64,000 bases of DNA from Crotophaga sulcirostris (GCA_013397455.1 VYZB01000134.1:851284-915283); one strand, 5' to 3'; shown: positions 51,391-64,000, numbered from the stretch's first letter. Made by a program: numbers and translations. The notes: generated by a model from the letters alone, not told the origin.

Positions 51391-53980
51391 GTTTGGCTGA
51401 AAAGCTCCTGCTTTTTCTTGTGCACCTGCACACCCTCTTATCTTTCTCACATGTAAAGTAACTGTTATTTGGACTGCAGCTATGGGAGAACCAAACTGCC
51501 CAAGGTGATATTGTGGTGGCACAGTACCCAAATATAGCAAAGAAAATAGGCAGCTGTAGGACCAATGGCTCAAAAGTGTTAGAAAAGTTATCAAAGTGAT
51601 CACTGAAAAAATTTAAATCAGAAATTAAATACCTTCACTGCCTCTATTTTTTAAAGGAAAAGACAGAATGTCTTGTTTAGAGCTCTGTAGTATATTTAAA
51701 GCCCTCTGTCCTTCTCATATGACAAAGCCCTGGCTTTGGGAAAGGAAGGTTTCTCCTTTTGTATTTACAACCAGGATGTTAAGTGTACTTTAACATATTT
51801 GAGTATGCCCAGGTATTTTAGGGTTTGATAGTGCTTTTGTGAAACTTTAAATGCAATGTATCAGGCTTTACGCATGTCATACAGGGTCCTTTTGTGTTGT
51901 ACCTCCTTTGTGTAGTCTCACGGGTAGTAGAGTTTGTGTTCTGCACTGTGTCTAAAATGTACAGGCAGGGGAAGTGAAGTGGAGATTTTTTCCCATGTGT
52001 GTGGAAGATAAGTTCCATAAGTAGGTGGAGGTCCTTGTTTTATGGATGCATTTTTCTCATGGTAGACACATCCAGAGTGGTACTGGGAAAGCTCTGACAC
52101 ACCCACCACTTCTATGTAATTTTTGGAGATACCTTGTTGTTCCTTTCTTATAAAAAACAAAGAAAACCACATAGACTTTAATTTTATCTTGTCACGGGGA
52201 GGCCTATTCTTCTGGATACCCTCCAAGGGAGATTGCTTTTGTTGTGCTGAAGGTTATTTGATAAGACTTTGTATCTCATATCATTGACAGTTTTTAATGT
52301 TTTCTGAAAAGGTGATCCACGATTTTGGTCAATTTCCGTTGTCTTTTTGAATTATAAAAATAGCAAAGGCATGTGAAAACATATTCTTTTATTTAGAAAA
52401 GTCCACATTTGGATGCAAACTAAACATGTGGTTTCTTTCAGATCATATATGTAATATTTCACTCCTCATTATATCGGTTTTGTTTCACTGACTGTTTTCT
52501 GTAGTCTAGTATTCTGAGTGTATGCCCTGATATTTATTTTTAATGAGATGCACTTCTGTTCTTTCACTGCTTACTAACACTTTAATTTGAGAAGCAGTTT
52601 TTACTAGCCCTGCAAATATCCAATGTTCTTTGCAAAGTCAAGTCCATTTCCTGCAATAACCTTGCTTTGACCTGTTATCAGTTATATCACAAATTATTCA
52701 GTCTCTAATTGGTTCATCTTTTAACTACAAATTTACATGACTTAGCTTTATTACATATCTCCATGACAAGCTTGTGTGGATCAAAGTAGTCTCACATTTT
52801 TAAGGAACTTTCTCAAGCAGCTAGCAACTCCCTTTTTTCCACTGCTTGAATATATTCTTATCATTATTAATATTAGGTTTTTAGACATACTGCTGTCATT
52901 TCTAAAAGTCTGAACTGTGCTTTAGGCCTCATCATGTGGAAAAACCTCACAATTTCTTACTATAGAAAGCAGGAGGTATAGCAGTACAGAGGATTTTTCT
53001 CTCTCCAGTTATTGCACTCTGTTTTCTCAGAAACTCTGAAGATGCTGTAGCTTCTTACTCCTTTTAGTCAGATCCTAACGAAACAAAGTGATGAAGTTTG
53101 CTTGATGTCAACCAAAAATATGTTTTAATCCTATAACAAGTAACTAACGGGCCCCTCCATGTGGATGGTAAAAGGCTAATACCTGTCTCTCTGACCCCTT
53201 GCACTTTTAACATAAGACAAGGTCTCAGCACCTGGTTTTGATACGAAATAAGCATCTAAAATGGACAAGCACCCTACAGAGGAGGATTTTTCAAGACAGT
53301 TAATAATTCAGACCAGAACTCAGATATAATCATTGGCAGTAAATGCACACTGGAACTGAACAGCTAGAAAAGACTTGCCTCTCTACCACAGTCTCCATAG
53401 AGATTTTTTTTTTTATTAAAATAAGCAAAAAGAGGATTTGTTGTATTTTTCCATGCAGAACATTAAATTATCTGTCCTGCTAATGATTTGTGTGTTGGTA
53501 AAATTCCTACCCTTTATTCAGGCATGGCCAGGTCTCTGGCGACTGCTCAGGATCACAAAAAGGGAGAAAGAGTCTTTTCCTTGATGCAGCCACCACCTAA
53601 AACAATGCCTGAAGGAGAAAAGCTATTCAGTCAGCCCAAGCATCCATTCATATTGCTTAGGGTTTGTTGTGCTGCAGTCTCTCATCTCTCCATTAATTAA
53701 TGGTGAAAATACTATAACTAGGAAAACAGCAAACATAAGCAGGGAATTAATTTATTTTTCATAAATAGGGAATGCCTCATCAGTAGAAAAGCAAAGGCTT
53801 GAAGTGTCTCTTCATGTTCCAATTTTTGTTCTGAAGCTGCCTGTTTGGTTGCTTTCTCATCTCTTCTATTTAAACCAAACAATCAATTTATTATGACATT
53901 AAAAAAAATATTGTGGCTAAGGGAGAAAGTACTTTAGAGAGAGATTCAAGTTCAGCAGCTGGAAATGAGGGGAAAAAAAT
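51391..53980. other. Intergenic, nothing recognised
   Basis: AT-rich sequence without credible genes. Frames near 51.3-52.2 kb are chance products next to the LTR. No CR1 or other element is clear. Confidence 0.55.
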
Positions 53981-53989
53981 TGGGACTAC

Positions 53990-54330
53990 ATCAGTCTAAT
54001 TGATTTTGTTATAGAACAAAATTAGCTGAAGCCAAAGAACAGTAAAATGCACTCACCTTTATTGTAAACATTTGAAGCTGTGCTAAATGAAAGGAGGGGG
54101 AAAAATCTGCTCATTGCTCATGGCACAGGGCATTTATTAGAAAATAAAAATAATTAGTTGTAGAAACAACAACTGAATTGTGCAAAGTGTTTTGCCTAGA
54201 TTCCTGGAATGGCGGCTTTAATGGGGCCCTACTCTTCAAAAATGCTAAAGCAGTTCTTAAATGGGGTTTAATAGGATATTTTCACTTTCTTTCAACTCTT
54301 TGTTCTCAAACATATAGGTCCCCAGAGTGC
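53990..54330. promoter_or_regulatory. Candidate conserved non-coding element
   Basis: Contains AAAATTAGCTGAAG near 54019, TTTATTGTAAACATTTG (forkhead-like) near 54058, GCATTTATTAG near 54130, TAATTA at 54151-54156 with AATAAAAATAATTAG around it, and TTTAATGGGGCC near 54217. The sequence is unique-looking and non-coding. Motif content is the only support. Confidence 0.27.
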
Positions 54331-54599
54331 ATACATTTAATTTAAGCAGGTTTTACAAAAATTCTTCTCCTGTACCTGATGAATATGCTACTAAACATAC
54401 AATAACTCCCTATCAGATCCTCATACAAGAAATCAGTGGCCTTCAAATCAGAGGTCTATTTGCTTCTTGTGCTCTGCATTACAAAAAAAGGATTTTATTT
54501 AGCCAAGAGTCATTGCTCCCATTGCCCATGAAATGCCACTGGAATCCTAATTTCTTGACCACACCTAAGAGTAACTAACTTCTGGGAAACAGTGTTTAA

Positions 54600-57500
54600 C
54601 CAGCCACTGTTGGCTGGAGTTAGGAATATGACCTGCTACCATACAGTAAATATCTGATAAGCTTTATGCTTTCAGTTCTGAATACAACTATTTGATTTCA
54701 AAAGTTGATTTCCCTTGAAAACAAGGGAAAAAAATACAACTGTGCTGATGTGTTGTCTCTTCTGTAAATGCACTGAATCATTAGGCATTTTTTGGAGTTC
54801 AAGTTTTGCTTTACTTTGCCTTCCTTACGGGACAATGTGGCAAACTTGAGGCACAGACAGGTATTAAAAAAGTGAAATCCCCCATTAGAACAAGTGTTGT
54901 TGTAACCCAGTTAGTACCAGATTAAGTCCTAATGCTTGAGTCCTTCTCCACCTTGTATAAGTAAGCAAAAATGCACAAAGAATAACATCTGTCACATTTT
55001 GATCTCCCTGCTAACTTTCTATCTGCATAGAAAATGTTACAAAAACAGTTTTTTAAACCCTGAAAACAGAGTCCAGGAGGGATATCTGCAGATGCTTTAC
55101 TTTTCCAGCACCACTATTGTCTTTTTGCTATTTGGGGAACAGATGGACTTCTTCCATCCAGCTGTCTTCTACCTGCTTGCTTTAATTATTGATATTTTTC
55201 TTAACCTCTTCGTAGCATTGCTAGAATATTTCTGCTTGGCAGCACATGAGAATACAAAGCCAGCAGAACAGACAGTATACCATTTACAGTTTTAAAATTT
55301 CTCAATGTTAAAGCTGCGGGCCCGGTCTGAAATCCTCTGTGGGTTGAATGGAGAACTCCGAAGTGTCTGGGGAGCCTTCTCTGTTCCTACCAGCCCCACA
55401 GCTGATAGAGAGCCTTGGTGGCCTCTTCAAAACCTTTTAAAGTATTGTTTCAGTTTCCAATGGAAAAATTGTCCACTCTATAAGAAACAATTATTACACT
55501 GCACAGTAATTTAGAGAAGAGACTGAATGGACATGAAGACAGGATGATTGAATAGAATGTGGCCTAATTCAGTTCAGAGCTGAAGGTGCTTATGCAACTG
55601 CAGTCTGCTCTGCTTGCGAACACAAATAGGAATTTGATCGTGAAGGATCTAAAAATTTTGAACTGAAGGTACTTTCAGACTAGTAATGGCAAGGTGGCTA
55701 ACATTTGGGAAGTAGATTCTTGAACTGCCTGTCCTCACACTCACTAGAATATTTTTCTTTGATTAGTATACAGTCTGCATCTCAAAAGAATGGATTTGAC
55801 AGTGCTAGAAAGTGTTAAGTCTACTTTAAATTAGGAATCAATTTGCACTCACCTGAGCATATCTGGTAACCTCATAACCCATAACGTTCTCCTGGGTATT
55901 TCAGCAGCACCTCACATAGTGGGGAGGGGCTCTGAATTTTATGAAGCTTGCAGTAGTTCTCACAGAGAAATCAACACTAAAAACTGCAAAAGGCAAACAT
56001 TTCAACCTTGGGGTGTCCAGCAGGTAATGTATTTCAGTCCAAACAGAAAAGAAAGATTTAAAAATAAGCAAATAAAAATCAGTTCTCTGTCCCTTTAGTC
56101 TCCTTATTATCTTTGACTTTGACTGATTGTACAAAAGTGGTGTACAAACACCGCAACCACAACTTGTTATGGAAAGCATTATATAAGTGATGTATCTGAA
56201 TAGTAGGTGAAACAAGCATATAGACATCCTGCCAGAGTGCTACATTCACTTAAGTTTGGCTGTCTGGAAAACCTGTATAAAAACTGTAAAGGTAGCTGTT
56301 TAGTCCCTAAAAGGGAACTGAACCAAAAGGGGAAGTTCATTTTTAGAGCCAACCCATGGAATAGCTATAGTTGTACATACTTCAATCTTTTGCCTAATGA
56401 AAAGTCTTCTGGGTCCTGGTACGGATTTTTAAGTATGTCACTGGTAGCAATGTTTCCATAGGAAAATAAAATAAGAAATGTGTCACAACTGAATATCCAG
56501 CCGAAAAAATATAGACACATGTTGCAAGAGTGAATAAGCTTTGTTAGAATAGTGTTGCTATTCTAAAGGAGCATTAAGAGCCTCTTTTCTACTGAGGGCA
56601 AAAATAATTGTGTTTCTTGTATTGTCCATCTGATCTAAATCCAAACCAACTGATCAAATGTCAGTCAGGACAACCTCAGTCCACTTATTTACTTGGAGTC
56701 AGAGAAGGGGGAAAAAACATATAATTAATTCCCTACCAGAATAACACTCTTACATTGATCATTGAAGCCATGAATGAAATCAGAATGTTCTGTTACTCAA
56801 AGCTAAATAGATATATACTGTTAGGCAACAATCACTTATGATAAAAACAGATTACAAGCTGCGACTTGAGTTTAAATGTATACCTAACTATATGCAGAGT
56901 TTGAATACAGGTGTAATTTTGACGTCAGGCAGCAATTGGAAAGTAGTACAGCAAACAATTGAGAAACCAACAAGATAAACAGCTGTGAAAGCATGGTGCC
57001 CATTATGACATCAATATTCAAATGAAGTAACAAGATTTGGAACTAAAATTATGTTTGCTTTTATTGGAGACCTGGAATAACAATGAGAAGACTAATATCA
57101 TATTGTCTATCTCTCTAGAGTAGCATGCATGATATTCAGTATATGTAGGCAAAATAAAATAAATGTTAGGCCCACCCAAATACTCTAAAACTATCATATA
57201 TATCATATTCATAAAAGACAGGAACAAGGCTAAAGAAGATTCCTTACATAGGGAATAAATTAACAATTTAGTAATTACCCTTTGGAGGAGAAGGACATAA
57301 TTTTATACATAAAGAGCTAAGGCTTTTATTTGTTGTCTCACTAAAACACTAAAATTTTGAGCCCATAAAGCATATTCCACTTTCCATCTCCTAATGTACC
57401 TAGCTGCATGATGAGAACACTATATATGTTTTATGAGGTAGAGTTAGGGTCCAGATGAAAACTTTGAGATTTACATTTTTATCCTGCATTGACCTTTTGG

Positions 57501-59160
57501 CTTCACTTCTTAATTAAGCAAGGCATGGTAAAGAAAGAGATTATTATGAGGTGGCTGGGTCCCCAGGGTGTTATGAGGTACCAGACACAGTTAAGCTATC
57601 TCAAGACAACCATGTTCTCTAGAGTTACTTTATTGCTATTATAAAAAATCTTTATTATGGGGAAAAATATGTATTTTTATGCTAGAAGAAGATGAAGATG
57701 ACAGTTTAGGATGTCGAATGATAGTTTCAGCTGAGCATTGTGCCCACAGAGACTGTAAAACATCGAAGACTGGGCAGCCTTTGATTGGCTCCTTTGGATC
57801 CTAAAGGGGTAGATTAATCTTTGTAAAATTCATAGTTGGAACATTGTACCATTAACTGGCACTTTCCAGTTATCAAGATACTTTATGAAACCGAAAAAGT
57901 CCTATTACACTTGCTAAAAAGGCAACTTTGGGGGTGTGGCTCTCATGAAACCATTTCATCTCTGGAGTATTTGATACTTTCCATTGTTCCCCAGGATGTG
58001 GATCTTCATCTGATAACCTCTATTAATTTCTTCTCTGTTAATTACACCCTATTTAAGGACCCAATCATACAGCATGCTGAGCTTCCTCAATTTTCTCTTT
58101 TTCATTTAGAATTGAGAAGGTATTTGAGCCCTTGTGGGAACAGACCTTAGCTCCTCGTTTTTTAAATCTCAACTCTGTTTTTCTAGCATGATATCTTCCT
58201 TTTAACCTCAGTGATAGATATGTGATGTACTCACAGAATTTAGTATCGCCTCAGCGTCTGAGGAGAGTGAATATACAATGTTCCTGTTGGTTTTAAGTCC
58301 TCTGCAGTGTTCCTCACATTGAAGCTTTTGTGTATCTACCCTCTCTATTGCTGTTAATGACCAGTATCAGAAAATATGCGTATATTTACAGAGCTTAAAA
58401 GGTAGTCCTACTATGAAGAGCTATTCCAGGAATACAACAATTGCTCTAAAGAGCTCTAAGGGACTTAGGCTCATGAACTGCTTCTTGTAGTAAAACAGTA
58501 TGAATGCCCCATGGACCAAAGAAAGATACAGAACAGACTTATGTCTTTAAGACTAGATATATCCCTCTTGACAACACATTGATTTATGCCCACCAGTGTT
58601 CTGAGGCTGACTTAGAGATATTTGATTTACAGTGGACAGATTGCCTCCTGTTAAATAAAGTCCTGGGTCATTGTTCATAAAACTGAAGTGCATATAGCAA
58701 TCTTGATGCATTGTTAAAATACCACAGTGGAGTTCATAGTGCCTTATTAAGCTCTGTAGTTCAAAGATTAATAGTTAAAAGGATTAAAACTGTTGTACAA
58801 ACATCTAACAAGCTTCTTAAGACAATGACAGCCCTGCAAAGTACTCAAGAACTGTCTGTCAAGAAGCTCAAACAACAGTAACATGACTTGGTCAAAAAGA
58901 GCACCAGTTGGCCAAAATCCCATGTCCTGTGGGATAATGGATCAGCCCTCAGAGACAGTACTTGGTAAGCCCCCAGGAGAACAACTCTGCTTGCTAAAGT
59001 CAGATATCGTAACTAATAGACAGGAAGCATCCTGAGGAAGAACAGACTATCTATAACTGAAAAGCAGGAACAAACCTAGTTCTCTGTTTTTTTGAATGAT
59101 CCAGGATGCTGGTGACACCTTCCAGGTGAGCCCAGGTGTTGAAAGAGGTGATGATGTTGC
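54600..59160. other. Intergenic, AT-rich, nothing recognised
   Basis: No credible gene, RNA or transposon. One 9 bp-arm inverted repeat (ttagaatag, loop tgttg, ctattctaa) lies at 56544-56566. The frames of about 100 codons near 55.0, 56.0 and 57.9 kb have no family resemblance. Confidence 0.55.
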
Positions 59161-59164
59161 GATA

Positions 59165-59495
59165 GGTGGCACTGTTACCCTCCTCCAGCTACGACAGCCA
59201 CACCTCTCACAGGGAAGTGCCATCTTTGGGAAGAGACATAAAACTGAGGCCTTGACCAGTTGCAGTTATTAAAGGTCCCATTGCACTTTCCACAAGATTA
59301 ACTGTGTTAACCTCAGTGTCCTGGCTGATTGCATTCTGTCTTCCTAAATTCCCTCTATAGTTTCAACTGGACAAGTTAATCTGCACTTCCTGTTTTAGGC
59401 AGCCATGCAACTGTTGCTGTGCTTGGGTACACAGTCGCAGCCCTCCATCCCAGGGTGGATGTGATCCAGTGGCAGGTGGTGCAGACAGACCAAAC
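59165..59495 (+). mobile_element. Ancient L2-type (CR1/L2 clade) LINE 3' region, decayed
   Basis: The order of words follows a 3' region seen in many vertebrate L2-like elements: gggaagtgccatctttggga, gagacataaaactgaggcc, gttattaaaggtcccattgc, gttaacctcagtgtcctggc, ttctgtcttcctaaattcc, and finally ggtggatgtgatccagtggc. The terminal short-repeat tail is not seen. It is diverged, as expected for a copy inserted before birds arose. Family naming rests on memory of the consensus and should be checked with a repeat library. Confidence 0.6.
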
Positions 59496-60680
59496 TGTGC
59501 GTGGCCACATTTGTGCCTCGAGGAGGATGGCACAGTTGTGCCATGTGGTTCCAACGAAATGATGTGACATTGTGAGCGAATGCACTCTTTAAAATAGACT
59601 GATGGTTGCAACACCAGCAAGCAGTAATAGTTTTTATTTGGTGGGATGTCCTGCTGAGCCATGTGAGTAACTCCATTTTTCCAAGGCACAATACCTTATG
59701 GACCGTCCCCTGAAGTAGGTGGCTGTGGCTGCCCATCCCACCGCAGACCACCCAATTGGACAAACCCAGTTCTAGGTTTTTAGCTCTGGACTGGAGAGGC
59801 AGAACAAGAGCATCTAGTGATTTTGATGGGTCCTAGGTAAAATACCTTGGGACCTAATTTTGAAATTTCCTTCTCATGCAGGCAACCCTTGCTGAGGCAG
59901 ACGGGAATGAAGATCTCCATGAACTAATAAGTCCTCTTAAAAACAGAGATTTGCAGCAAGGTGGCCACAGTGTGAATCAGCATAGCTCATGCATGGCTTC
60001 CACTTTTCTCACGGTTTTGTGGTTGGTAGCTAGAGTTGAGGTTGGTAGCTAGAGTCAAGGCTGGGGAAATCACAAACATTCTACCTTTAATTCTTCCTAC
60101 TGTTTCAGCTGGTGACGTCCTTTGTCACTTCATATCCCAAACTATTGTGTTTTATTGCTGGAAAATGTGTGTTTCATTTCAGTGACTGGGGATTACACAC
60201 GCATGCCATTGAGTGTAATGCAAGCACATTAAGTGAATGTAAGGAATGATTATTTTTCTGCTTATCTAGAGAAAATAACAGTGATTGTTAACATCTCAAT
60301 AACAAGATGGGGAATAATATTAATATTTTAACTCCATGAGAAGACTGAGATATAGTAGGGAAATAACCTGGATGGGTGATCAGATATTTAAAATGAGCCA
60401 GGTGTCAAGACAGGAAACCTATAATTATGGAATAAAAACAAATTTCTGAAAAATAGAACACATGCAGTTGTCTGGTTTGTACTATATGGCATTTCCACTG
60501 AAGGTTGTAATTCCTTTTTCTATGTCCCATTCCCCTTGTACGGAGTGTCCTCTTGGGAAGCCAGGCCCAAGAGCCCTTTCTAGGATGGGACAGGATATTA
60601 CAGCTTGGTTTGTGCACTAGCATCCCTAATATTTCCTTCCTTTCAGAAGCAAATAGAGCGTACCCTTATCTGAATGCTAA
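59496..60680. other. Intergenic, with a short tandem duplication
   Basis: No gene recognised. The unit gttggtagctagagt occurs twice with a 19 bp period at 60022 and 60041. Minus-strand frames near 59.4-59.7 kb overlap the decayed LINE and are not genes. Confidence 0.5.
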
Positions 60681-60689
60681 TTTCCTAGT

Positions 60690-61130
60690 TAAAACCCTCC
60701 CTTGCTGACAAGGGACTGAAAGAGTTTTAAATCACAGATGTAGAGTATCAAATGCAATAATGCTCTTGCAATAGTGCATTGAAGCCTCAATTAATTAACC
60801 CTTGGGCTAAGTAGGCAGGTACATGGTGGTGGCCACAGGCGGTGGATGGATGAGATTTAAATGGGCATCTCATTTCCTCAGCACGGAACATGCCGTTTGG
60901 TTCAGAAAGGAGTCATTTTACACACTCGCCTCATTTACGCTCAGCTTTAATCCCTTTAATTCCACCTGAGATCCAAGCAAGAATGGGAAAAGAGAGTGAG
61001 GTGCAAAAGGCTACAGAGCTGGGCTTTGTTTACATATCTTTCCCTGGGGACACCTTCCCCCAAGCCCAGCAGGGCCAGGGCCTTTTCCTTGGGCTGTAGG
61101 GATCCAAAGCAGTTGTCATATGGAAATGGT
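60690..61130. promoter_or_regulatory. Candidate developmental enhancer block
   Basis: Contains TTAATTAA at 60791-60798 inside CTCAATTAATTAACC, AATGCAATAATGC near 60751, GAGATTTAAATGGG near 60851, CATTTACGCTCAGC with CpG near 60930, and TTTAATCCCTTTAATTCC near 60944. These repeated homeodomain-type cores in unique sequence fit an enhancer. No coding or repeat signal is seen. Confidence 0.35.
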
Positions 61131-61589
61131 TAAACAGAGATTATTGGGAGCTCTTCACTGCAAACCACTCCATTTAGAGGCTGAAAAGTAAGGAGTAGGG
61201 AGAGGAGCCTGAGAAAAGGGGCCGCAGCTTACCTCAGTGGCTGTGGGTTGCAGCAGGGACTCCTGCTGAGGGTCAATTTGCAGAGGCCATGGTGGTGTGG
61301 GCCTCCCATGACACCACATTGACAGCTGCCACTTTCCCTTCAATGTCCCATATGGGTGCATGTTCACGTATGAGGTAAATTGTATTCCATGGGTGATGTA
61401 AATCTCTGCCACCCCTCTGGCTAGCTCTTAAGTATGTAACATGAAAGCTTCCCTATCAAGAAAGGGGACGCATTCTGTATCATATATCAAGGGTAACAGA
61501 TTAATGTGGTAAAAGAAAAAGATCCACAATTATATCTTTGAATCATTTAAAGGCTTTGCTTCTCTTTTGTGCTTGCTTTCCATGGCCAT

Positions 61590-61790
61590 CATAATACAGA
61601 GATCTGCTGGCAAGAGCCTGTGCCAAAATTTTAAGCGAATGTTGCAGAATATTTATGGATGATGAATTTTGAATTTATTATAGTTATTGCACATGAAATA
61701 TGATATCTCAGTATCGTGCTCCTTCAATCAAAGATATGCAGACAAATCCCTGACCTGCACAACCAATTAACTCAGGTAGAATTTAAAATA
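61590..61790. promoter_or_regulatory. Candidate conserved non-coding element
   Basis: Contains TTTAAGCGAATGTTGC near 61630, TTTATGGATGATGAATTTTG, TTGCACATGAAATATG, CAATCAAAGATATGC (TCF/LEF-like) near 61725 and CCAATTAACTC near 61764. Unique-looking, non-coding. Motif content only. Confidence 0.27.
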
Positions 61791-62559
61791 TCGAATACTT
61801 GCAACAAACTTCACCTGAACAAGACTGAGAATTGTTCACAGAAGTTATTCAATGTAGGTTGAGTATATTGAACTTATTTTAAAAAAAATCAGAACCTCTT
61901 CCTTAACAACGACGAAGTATAAAAATGTAAAATGTGTAATATTATTAATTAAAGTAACATTATGCGCTCAGCTCTGCTGTAACAGCTGTATACAAGACAC
62001 AGCTACTTATCCAAAGGTATACAAAGAAGATTTGAGGGAGGGTCCTATTTGTAAGGAGATCCAGGCTGTGATGCACTTACATGAAAAGCTCTGCATTGGC
62101 GTGCTTGCTCACACCATGCATAACAGTGATGCAAGGATAAAACCAGACTGTTCATGATGGGACAGTATGGATGATATGTGGATATTCCTCCAGACTTTGC
62201 ATTTTTCCAGCCCCATTTGCACACATCAGGAGGTCTTTGCAGATAAACTCACCCAGCAGTAAGTACAAAATGAGAAGACCCACATACACACTCCTTTTCT
62301 TCTCTGCCTGTACTGTTGGCAGCTGAGGCCGGACATATTCATCGCACCTGTGGGCCACTGCCATTTTGTGCTCTGTGTGGAGAAATGTCACCTGGGTCCA
62401 GTGCCATGGGATGATGCACTGCCAGGGGGCTATACCAACGTCTCTGCCCTCCCTGTCCCACCTGCCACACCCACCGGGCTGTGGGACTCTCCATCTCATT
62501 TCCCTCCACGCGATTTACCATCTGTGAGCTCGTCTTTAACCTAATAAAAATCATCTCGC

Positions 62560-62960
62560 TTTTGACTAACAAGAAAAGGAAACAGTGCTCATTGTGAGGT
62601 TTGGGGAAAATGGCCTTGCTAATCTGCAGGATGAGAATGGAGTGATTTATAGGCGGATTTAACTGTGGGCCATGATTAGGGGGCTGGTAGTAAGTGCATT
62701 AGATGTCTAAGTGTGGCAATAGAGTAAATAGGCGTTTTATTTATCGCAGTGCCAGGGGCCTCTTAGCGGAAGAGCGCTTCTCCAAATTGAAATATAGCAG
62801 AGTTTACACTCCTGATTAGGGCTTCAAGCGCAGAGCCCAAGGCTATCAGCGAGCAGAAACAACGCTCGCTGACACCTAATTGTCACTGGATTAATGTGCA
62901 AACAGGGACAGCAAACAGCAACAACAAATAACCTGGTGTCAGAGCTGCTGGTGGCAGTGT
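62560..62960. promoter_or_regulatory. Strongest enhancer-like block in the window
   Basis: Within 400 bp: TGATTAGG twice (62673-62680 and 62813-62820), GGATTA at 62888-62893 in ACTGGATTAATGTGC (OTX/PITX-like), CCTAATTGTC, TTTATTTATCGC and CCAAATTGAAATA. CpG pairs are frequent for an AT-rich region (agcggaagagcgcttc, caagcgcag, cagcgag, acgctcgctg), which suggests they are held by selection rather than by a CpG-island promoter. There is no credible ORF, TATA box or CpG island. It would fit a regulatory element of a nearby developmental gene (OTP by known synteny). Confidence 0.42.
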
Positions 62961-64000
62961 CCACTAAGTGACTGGGGGCCAAATTGAAGTTTATATCTCA
63001 GAATCCGCTGAGATCAATGCATCAGCTTGGTAGACAGGGCTGGAAATATTTCGCCGTTGTATGTGTTGTATGTATTTGCATACTATACAGGTGTGGAGCT
63101 AGATATAAAAGAGGAAAAAAAAAATATTCATTTTTGTGCTGGGTGTGAACTGTATGTGTAGTGTATGTTGTACTGCCAGGTCCCAGCAGAAGCTTCCCCA
63201 CCAAAAATCCATGTATTCCTTTGAATGCTCACAGACTCCCAAAAATTAATTTCTTACAAAGATGACCTGCGTGTGTGTGACTGTATCTGTAATAAAAGAG
63301 GTAAGATTTGTAAGGAAAGGTAATATATTTTATTAGACCATCTGATGATGTGTGAGGAAAGCACAAGCATGTAAGCTCAGAAACCCTTACTTTTGTAGTA
63401 GAATATATAATCCTTATGTGTGAATTTATATAACGTAGAACAAGGAACGGTTTTCATTCTTGGAATTATTAAAAGGAGTGTGTATCCCCATTATTATGGG
63501 GTTCACAAATATGCCCATTGTTATCATGTATATCATGTGAAACTACATAACATATGTCTGTAAACTAAGTATGGGCAATATTGTTCAATTTATTTCCTTT
63601 ATGCTTCATAGCCGTTCAGGTAATTTATGTGAATAAGGTCTTTTGCTCTATGATCTTGTGACTTTCACTGGCATCTCCATATAAAATTTTATAACCCTGT
63701 TTGTGAATCAAATCATTCCCGCAACAACTGATTCAATCTGGGTTGCCACCTGTCCAGCTTTGGACTGGAGGAAGCAGTCTGGGCATCTGAGCTCTGTTTT
63801 TTCCACTTCTGAATCTGATTTGGCTTGTTTGCTCCAAGTTATTTCTACTCAAGATCTCACTACAGCTGATAAATTCTTTGGAGGTAAGACAGACAAAAAC
63901 CCCTCTGCTGCTCATTTACAGCAACCACCTTCTTTTAAGCTGAGAAATTGGTATTATTTCCTGGGAACAAACAAAAGTGATTAAAAGTGATCCTAAAAAC
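62961..64000. other. Intergenic, nothing recognised
   Basis: AT-rich, with TG-rich words near 63.05-63.18 kb but no clean simple repeat. The 93-codon frame at 63703-63984 has no recognisable domain, and no promoter or splice context is seen. Confidence 0.5.

Noticed and set aside
50785..51603. Several open frames of 70 to 103 codons
   Set aside because: They fall in or at the edge of the LTR, which does not code for protein.
59363..59763. Three overlapping minus-strand frames of 69 to 122 codons
   Set aside because: They overlap the decayed L2-like repeat and each other and match no family.
38116..64000. Exons of TBCA or OTP expected from synteny
   Set aside because: No frame shows the TBCA coiled-coil sequence or the OTP homeodomain, and no CpG-island promoter is seen.
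1..64000. tRNA, rRNA, CRISPR array, operon or phage features
   Set aside because: None seen on either strand; the window is vertebrate nuclear DNA. Small RNAs without strong sequence signatures could have been missed.

Overview
This is a 64 kb piece of a vertebrate nuclear genome, almost certainly from a bird. It is AT-rich with long introns and few genes. It carries several CR1 LINE 3' ends with the usual tail of short repeats, and one element that resembles a bird endogenous-retrovirus LTR. There are no bacterial or viral gene arrays. I cannot name the species.

Left part (1 to about 38,110): the 3' end of one gene on the + strand, AP3B1, the beta-3A subunit of the AP-3 adaptor complex. Five coding exons can be placed to the base: 7700-7931, 10309-10393, 19396-19493, 24639-24777 and 37360-37513. 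All introns begin GT and end AG, and the phases join without a break. Together they encode 235 residues, ending ...[10 protein letters not shown] before TAA at 37511-37513. A 3' UTR of about 0.6 kb follows, with AATAAA at 38089-38094. The rest of the left part is intron, holding five CR1 fragments, simple repeats, two possible non-coding conserved elements and a well-formed unannotated cryptic exon in intron 3 that would introduce an early stop.

Right part (about 38,110 to 64,000): I see no protein-coding gene. The next genes in other amniotes are TBCA and OTP (known synteny, recalled and not tested), but no exon of either is visible here. The stretch holds a GC-rich, CpG-poor patch at 42-43 kb, a probable solo LTR at 50.3-51.4 kb, and an ancient L2-like repeat at 59.2-59.5 kb. 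It also has several blocks dense in homeodomain, SOX and TALE-type sites near 44.1, 46.1-46.6, 48.5, 54.0, 60.7, 61.6 and 62.6-62.9 kb. These look like developmental enhancers, as expected beside a homeobox gene such as OTP. That reading is inference and needs a cross-species alignment.

I found no new multi-gene system. The observations most worth following are the cryptic exon, the enhancer-like blocks at 62.6-62.9, 46.1-46.6 and 22.7-23.0 kb, and a few perfect inverted repeats.
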